From NCBI GenBank assembly GCA_038134525.1, contig JAYPVI010000007.1:59307-123306 (forward strand): a DNA stretch of 64,000 nucleotides. Reading direction: 5' to 3'. The notes beneath the pieces were generated by a model, which was not told the DNA's origin, ran no database searches, and worked only from the letters and a program-made list of their open reading frames with translations. Within the stretch, counting starts at the first letter, position 1. Every line of letters begins with the position of its first letter. Origin of the DNA: GCA-002727735 sp038134525. Lineage in GTDB: Bacteria > Bacteroidota > Bacteroidia > Flavobacteriales_D > Parvicellaceae. This document shows, piece after piece, positions 61,346 to 64,000 of the stretch. A program made the translations under genes and the position numbers.

Positions 61346-64000
61346 CGGTTATACTTAGAAACTTCTTCCTTATTAATTCCCAGAACATGCTGGATTTCTT
61401 CTAACGAAGCCTTGATGTCATCAATCTCTTTGGTTTTTTCTTCCAGAGAAGTGGTTTTTTCTTCCAATTGAGATTCTAGATCTTTTATCGCTTCTACCAA
61501 TAAAGCGACCACATGTCCATACATCACACTTTTATAGCCTTTGTCATCTGTATTTACTACTTCTGGAAGAATCTTTTCTAACTCCTGAGCTATAAAACCT
61601 ACTTGATGTTTATCCGTGAATTTCTTATCAGGGTATTCTTCTGTTTTCCAATTGTAATAGACCCCTTTCATTGATAAAACTTTTTGAAGAGCATCCTCTA
61701 TTTGAACAACGTCTTTTTTCCAACGCTCATCCGATAACTCATCTATACCACTAGATTGAAATCTACCATTAACATAAAGAGCATAATTAGTCTGAATACT
61801 TCCTCCAATAGCGGCCTGACCATCTACTATCAAATTATCATTACCAGGAGAAGTAGTTCCTCCAACATGTAGCCCTCCAGAAACATCTAAATCTTGAGAA
61901 ATATATCCATCACCATTTATATATAATTCTTGCGAAGTAGTACTTGAAGTAGACCCCACAACTAACCTGTCCACATTATAAAGTGCATTATCGTTCATAT
62001 TTAATTTTCCTCCAGCTGTGTGGGTTTGACTTTCTCCGATGTAGCCATCTCCACCTGATGGAATATTTTGCAAGGATAATTCTCCAAGGGTGTTAGCCAC
62101 AACCATTTGAGTTGATGTTCCTCCGGCTAAATTATTTATGGAAACTACACCACTTGAAGCCAATTTAATTCCTTCACTACCCGCAAAAATAGATAAATCA
62201 GTTGAACCAGCAGTTGTTCCCATTTCAACCACATTGGATTTTGTAGAATGATTATCACCATATGCTCTCATGAATGCATTATTATTATCGGCTTCAGCCC
62301 AAATTGTAGCCAGGTTACTGACCCCAGTATTTGGGTTATCTAACATAATTCTGGCATCACCATCCACATTATCTATAACATGAAGTCTATTAGTTGGATT
62401 TGTGATGCCTATACCTACATCACCTTCAGTGTAAATGTTATTTCCAATCGCATCAGCTTGATCAGTTGTTGAGGCCTTATACCAATCATGGTCTCTCAAT
62501 CCCGAAAGATCTACCGTTTGTGTTGCTTGATTATCGTCCTCTAGTGAAATCTCAAGTTCATCATTTGAATTTAAATTGAGTACATCTATAGTTTGATCAT
62601 CTGAACCAACGGATGTTGAACTCACCGTAGATAAATCACCGTCTTCATCTGCAACCACAAATTGAGTTGGGTTACCAGTCCCAGTAGCAAGATCAGTAAT
62701 TCTCACCTTTCCACCGTTTATTAACACATCTTGTGAAGTTGCTTCCATTCCTCTATTGTTTGCGTAGCTCAAATCCAAAGAATTAAAACTTGAATAAGGC
62801 TGACCTGTTTGAGAAGGAGTGGTACCTGAAGTTTGTGATACAGCATACACTAAGGGTGCATTATCAGCACTAACAACTCCAGAATTTATTACCCAACCAT
62901 CAGTATTGGTGTTTTGGTACACTCTTAAATATCCTGGAGAGGGTGGAGTACTTTGTGACATATCTAATTTAACCTGAAGTACTGCTCCATCGTACACGTT
63001 TCCATATGCTATTCTAATCTCACTATATCTATTAGATTGATATTTATTAGAACTTTCTAGTTTCAAATATGTTTTATTAAACTTAACACCAGCTCTAAAA
63101 ATTATGGTGTGATGATGACTTCCACTTCTGTCTTGTAATTCAAACAACCCATCAGCTCTATATTTATTTTCAGCACCATCTCCAACTTGGGCAATCGTAA
63201 CCCAGTCTCCGTCACTCAAATTAGTGTAATCCACATCGTACTCATTAAAATCTCCTCTTTTCCAAGAAGCTAAACCAACAGCATCAGATGTTAATACTCT
63301 ACCCTCACCGGGATTCCCTCCAGTAATTTTAACTTGTCCATTCACTTCTAATTTAGCATCTGGATTTACTACCCCAACACCTACATTTCCTGTCTTGTCA
63401 ATTAATAATCTATGCTCTCCGTTAGTTGCATCCCATATTGTAAAGGCTTCGTCATTTACAGCTTGTGTTCCTGTGCTACTAATGCCAGTTGATAATAGAT
63501 CCCAAATTCCACCTTCGCTTGATGTGTTTCTTATGCGAATACCTGTGTATTGTGCATCCTCACTAATTTCAAGCCTTCTTCCAGGAGTAGTGGTTCCAAT
63601 TCCTACACTTCCAGCACTAGTAATTCTAACTTTTTCTGTAAGTGGATCATTGAATAAGTCATTATTACCTTTAGTACTAAACCTTATATCGCCCTTGTAA
63701 TTATTAACACCTGTAGTTCCAAAAGTTATTCTACTTAATGATTCTGAAGCCCCAGTATTATTAAAACTAATTGATTTTACAGATGTTCTATCTGTTGTAT
63801 TAAAAGTTAAGTCACCATCATTAATGTTAACATTACTCTCTGTGTAAATTTCATCAGTTATATCATCTGGATTACTTGTTCCTCCAACCTCAAACCAATC
63901 TTTATCAGTTCCCTGACAATCTAACGCATCATAATTACCATCGCCATTAACATCTTCACCCGCATCTCCAGCACCGTTACCGTTTAAATCCCAACAAGCA
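61342..64000 (-). CDS. S74 endosialidase-chaperone tail-fibre-like protein (partial, 5' end outside window)
   Basis: The frame continues unbroken past a GTG at 63343-63345 to the window end, so the first part of the gene lies beyond base 64000; 885 codons are visible. From the visible N-terminal side: a calcium-type loop region DLNGNGAGDAGEDVNGDGNYD, repeated VGIGTTTP / VGVGVVNP / VGIGITNP motifs, and a C-terminal S74 domain (DELSDERWKKDV ... GVYYNWKTEEYP ... HQVGFIAQELEKILPEV ... YKSVMYGHVVALLVEAIKDL) ending in a coiled coil. It leads the run of four coupled genes. Confidence 0.85.
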   Translation of the reverse strand, partial: ACWDLNGNGAGDAGEDVNGDGNYDALDCQGTDKDWFEVGGTSNPDDITDEIYTESNVNINDGDLTFNTTDRTSVKSISFNNTGASESLSRITFGTTGVNNYKGDIRFSTKGNNDLFNDPLTEKVRITSAGSVGIGTTTPGRRLEISEDAQYTGIRIRNTSSEGGIWDLLSTGISSTGTQAVNDEAFTIWDATNGEHRLLIDKTGNVGVGVVNPDAKLEVNGQVKITGGNPGEGRVLTSDAVGLASWKRGDFNEYDVDYTNLSDGDWVTIAQVGDGAENKYRADGLFELQDRSGSHHHTIIFRAGVKFNKTYLKLESSNKYQSNRYSEIRIAYGNVYDGAVLQVKLDMSQSTPPSPGYLRVYQNTNTDGWVINSGVVSADNAPLVYAVSQTSGTTPSQTGQPYSSFNSLDLSYANNRGMEATSQDVLINGGKVRITDLATGTGNPTQFVVADEDGDLSTVSSTSVGSDDQTIDVLNLNSNDELEISLEDDNQATQTVDLSGLRDHDWYKASTTDQADAIGNNIYTEGDVGIGITNPTNRLHVIDNVDGDARIMLDNPNTGVSNLATIWAEADNNNAFMRAYGDNHSTKSNVVEMGTTAGSTDLSIFAGSEGIKLASSGVVSINNLAGGTSTQMVVANTLGELSLQNIPSGGDGYIGESQTHTAGGKLNMNDNALYNVDRLVVGSTSSTTSQELYINGDGYISQDLDVSGGLHVGGTTSPGNDNLIVDGQAAIGGSIQTNYALYVNGRFQSSGIDELSDERWKKDVVQIEDALQKVLSMKGVYYNWKTEEYPDKKFTDKHQVGFIAQELEKILPEVVNTDDKGYKSVMYGHVVALLVEAIKDLESQLEEKTTSLEEKTKEIDDIKASLEEIQHVLGINKEEVSKYNR

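Noticed and set aside
63395..63700. Plus-strand 101-codon frame near the window end
   Set aside because: Opposite to the S74 gene, whose frame is intact here; the frame has no recognised motif.
61342..64000. Prophage tail-fibre cassette
   Set aside because: No head, tail-tube, lysis or integrase genes are present in the window, and the other genes of the operon have signal peptides.

Overview
The window reads as one stretch of a low-GC chromosome from the phylum Bacteroidota, most likely order Flavobacteriales (a Crocinitomicaceae-like genome is my best guess, from memory of similar proteins). Supporting signs are GLPGLI, GWxTD, DUF4294 and BNR/sortilin-like proteins, a type IX secretion sorting domain, bacillithiol genes (BshB1, BshC), TAnnTTTG promoter motifs, and starts almost without Shine-Dalgarno sequences. 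No phage, insertion sequence, CRISPR array or rRNA was seen. Genes are packed tightly: no gene-free stretch exceeds about 250 bases, and 9 of 12 convergent gene pairs overlap at their stop codons.

Layout. 1-2.5 kb: 3'-truncated BNR-repeat protein and a hotdog thioesterase. 2.5-5.8 kb: thrS-infC-rpmI-rplT translation operon ending in a hairpin terminator. 5.8-14 kb: glycosyltransferase and pdxH; a Kdo block (kdsB, CBS-less arabinose-5-phosphate isomerase, kdsA); a lipoprotein, bshB1 and M28 peptidase run; a thioredoxin-like protein and formyl-THF cyclo-ligase. 14-20 kb: small uncharacterised genes, a phospholipase C/S1-P1-type protein, GWxTD protein, glycosyltransferase and a MORN-like repeat protein. 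20-24.8 kb: hutH, hisS, tRNA-Ser(UGA), xerD and an SDR. 24.8-33.5 kb: secreted beta-helix protein, glutathione peroxidase, mtaB, and a TonB-type outer-membrane barrel paired with a GLPGLI protein. 33.5-43.8 kb: MoxR ATPase, hutG-hutF, desaturase, then a cyanophycin nitrogen-storage block (isoaspartyl peptidase, cyanophycinase, cyanophycin synthetase) and a saccharopine-dehydrogenase-like gene. 43.9-52.2 kb: DUF423 protein, a porin / FMN-binding / four-TM trio, bshC, a divergent Nramp-family transporter, a T9SS cargo protein and a BtuF-like metal receptor. 52.2-64 kb: a 1691-residue protein with 17 tandem TPR-like units, then a surface-protein operon on the minus strand with two endosialidase-chaperone (S74) proteins, one collagen-like, flanking two secreted proteins.

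How the genes connect. The hut genes (HutH; HutF and HutG for the N-formylglutamate route) yield glutamate and ammonia from histidine, and the cyanophycin block stores and mobilises Asp/Arg nitrogen, so 20-44 kb is rich in nitrogen storage and recovery. The Kdo block feeds LPS, and bshB1/bshC feed bacillithiol. The 44.4-46.7 kb trio looks like a cell-envelope flavoprotein redox module and is the best candidate for an undescribed system. Two further points: three genes (infC, a glycosyltransferase, the Nramp transporter) have no ATG/GTG/TTG before their conserved N-terminus and seem to start at AUU/AUA/AUC; and a perfect 11-bp tandem duplication has frameshifted one gene of the surface-protein operon.
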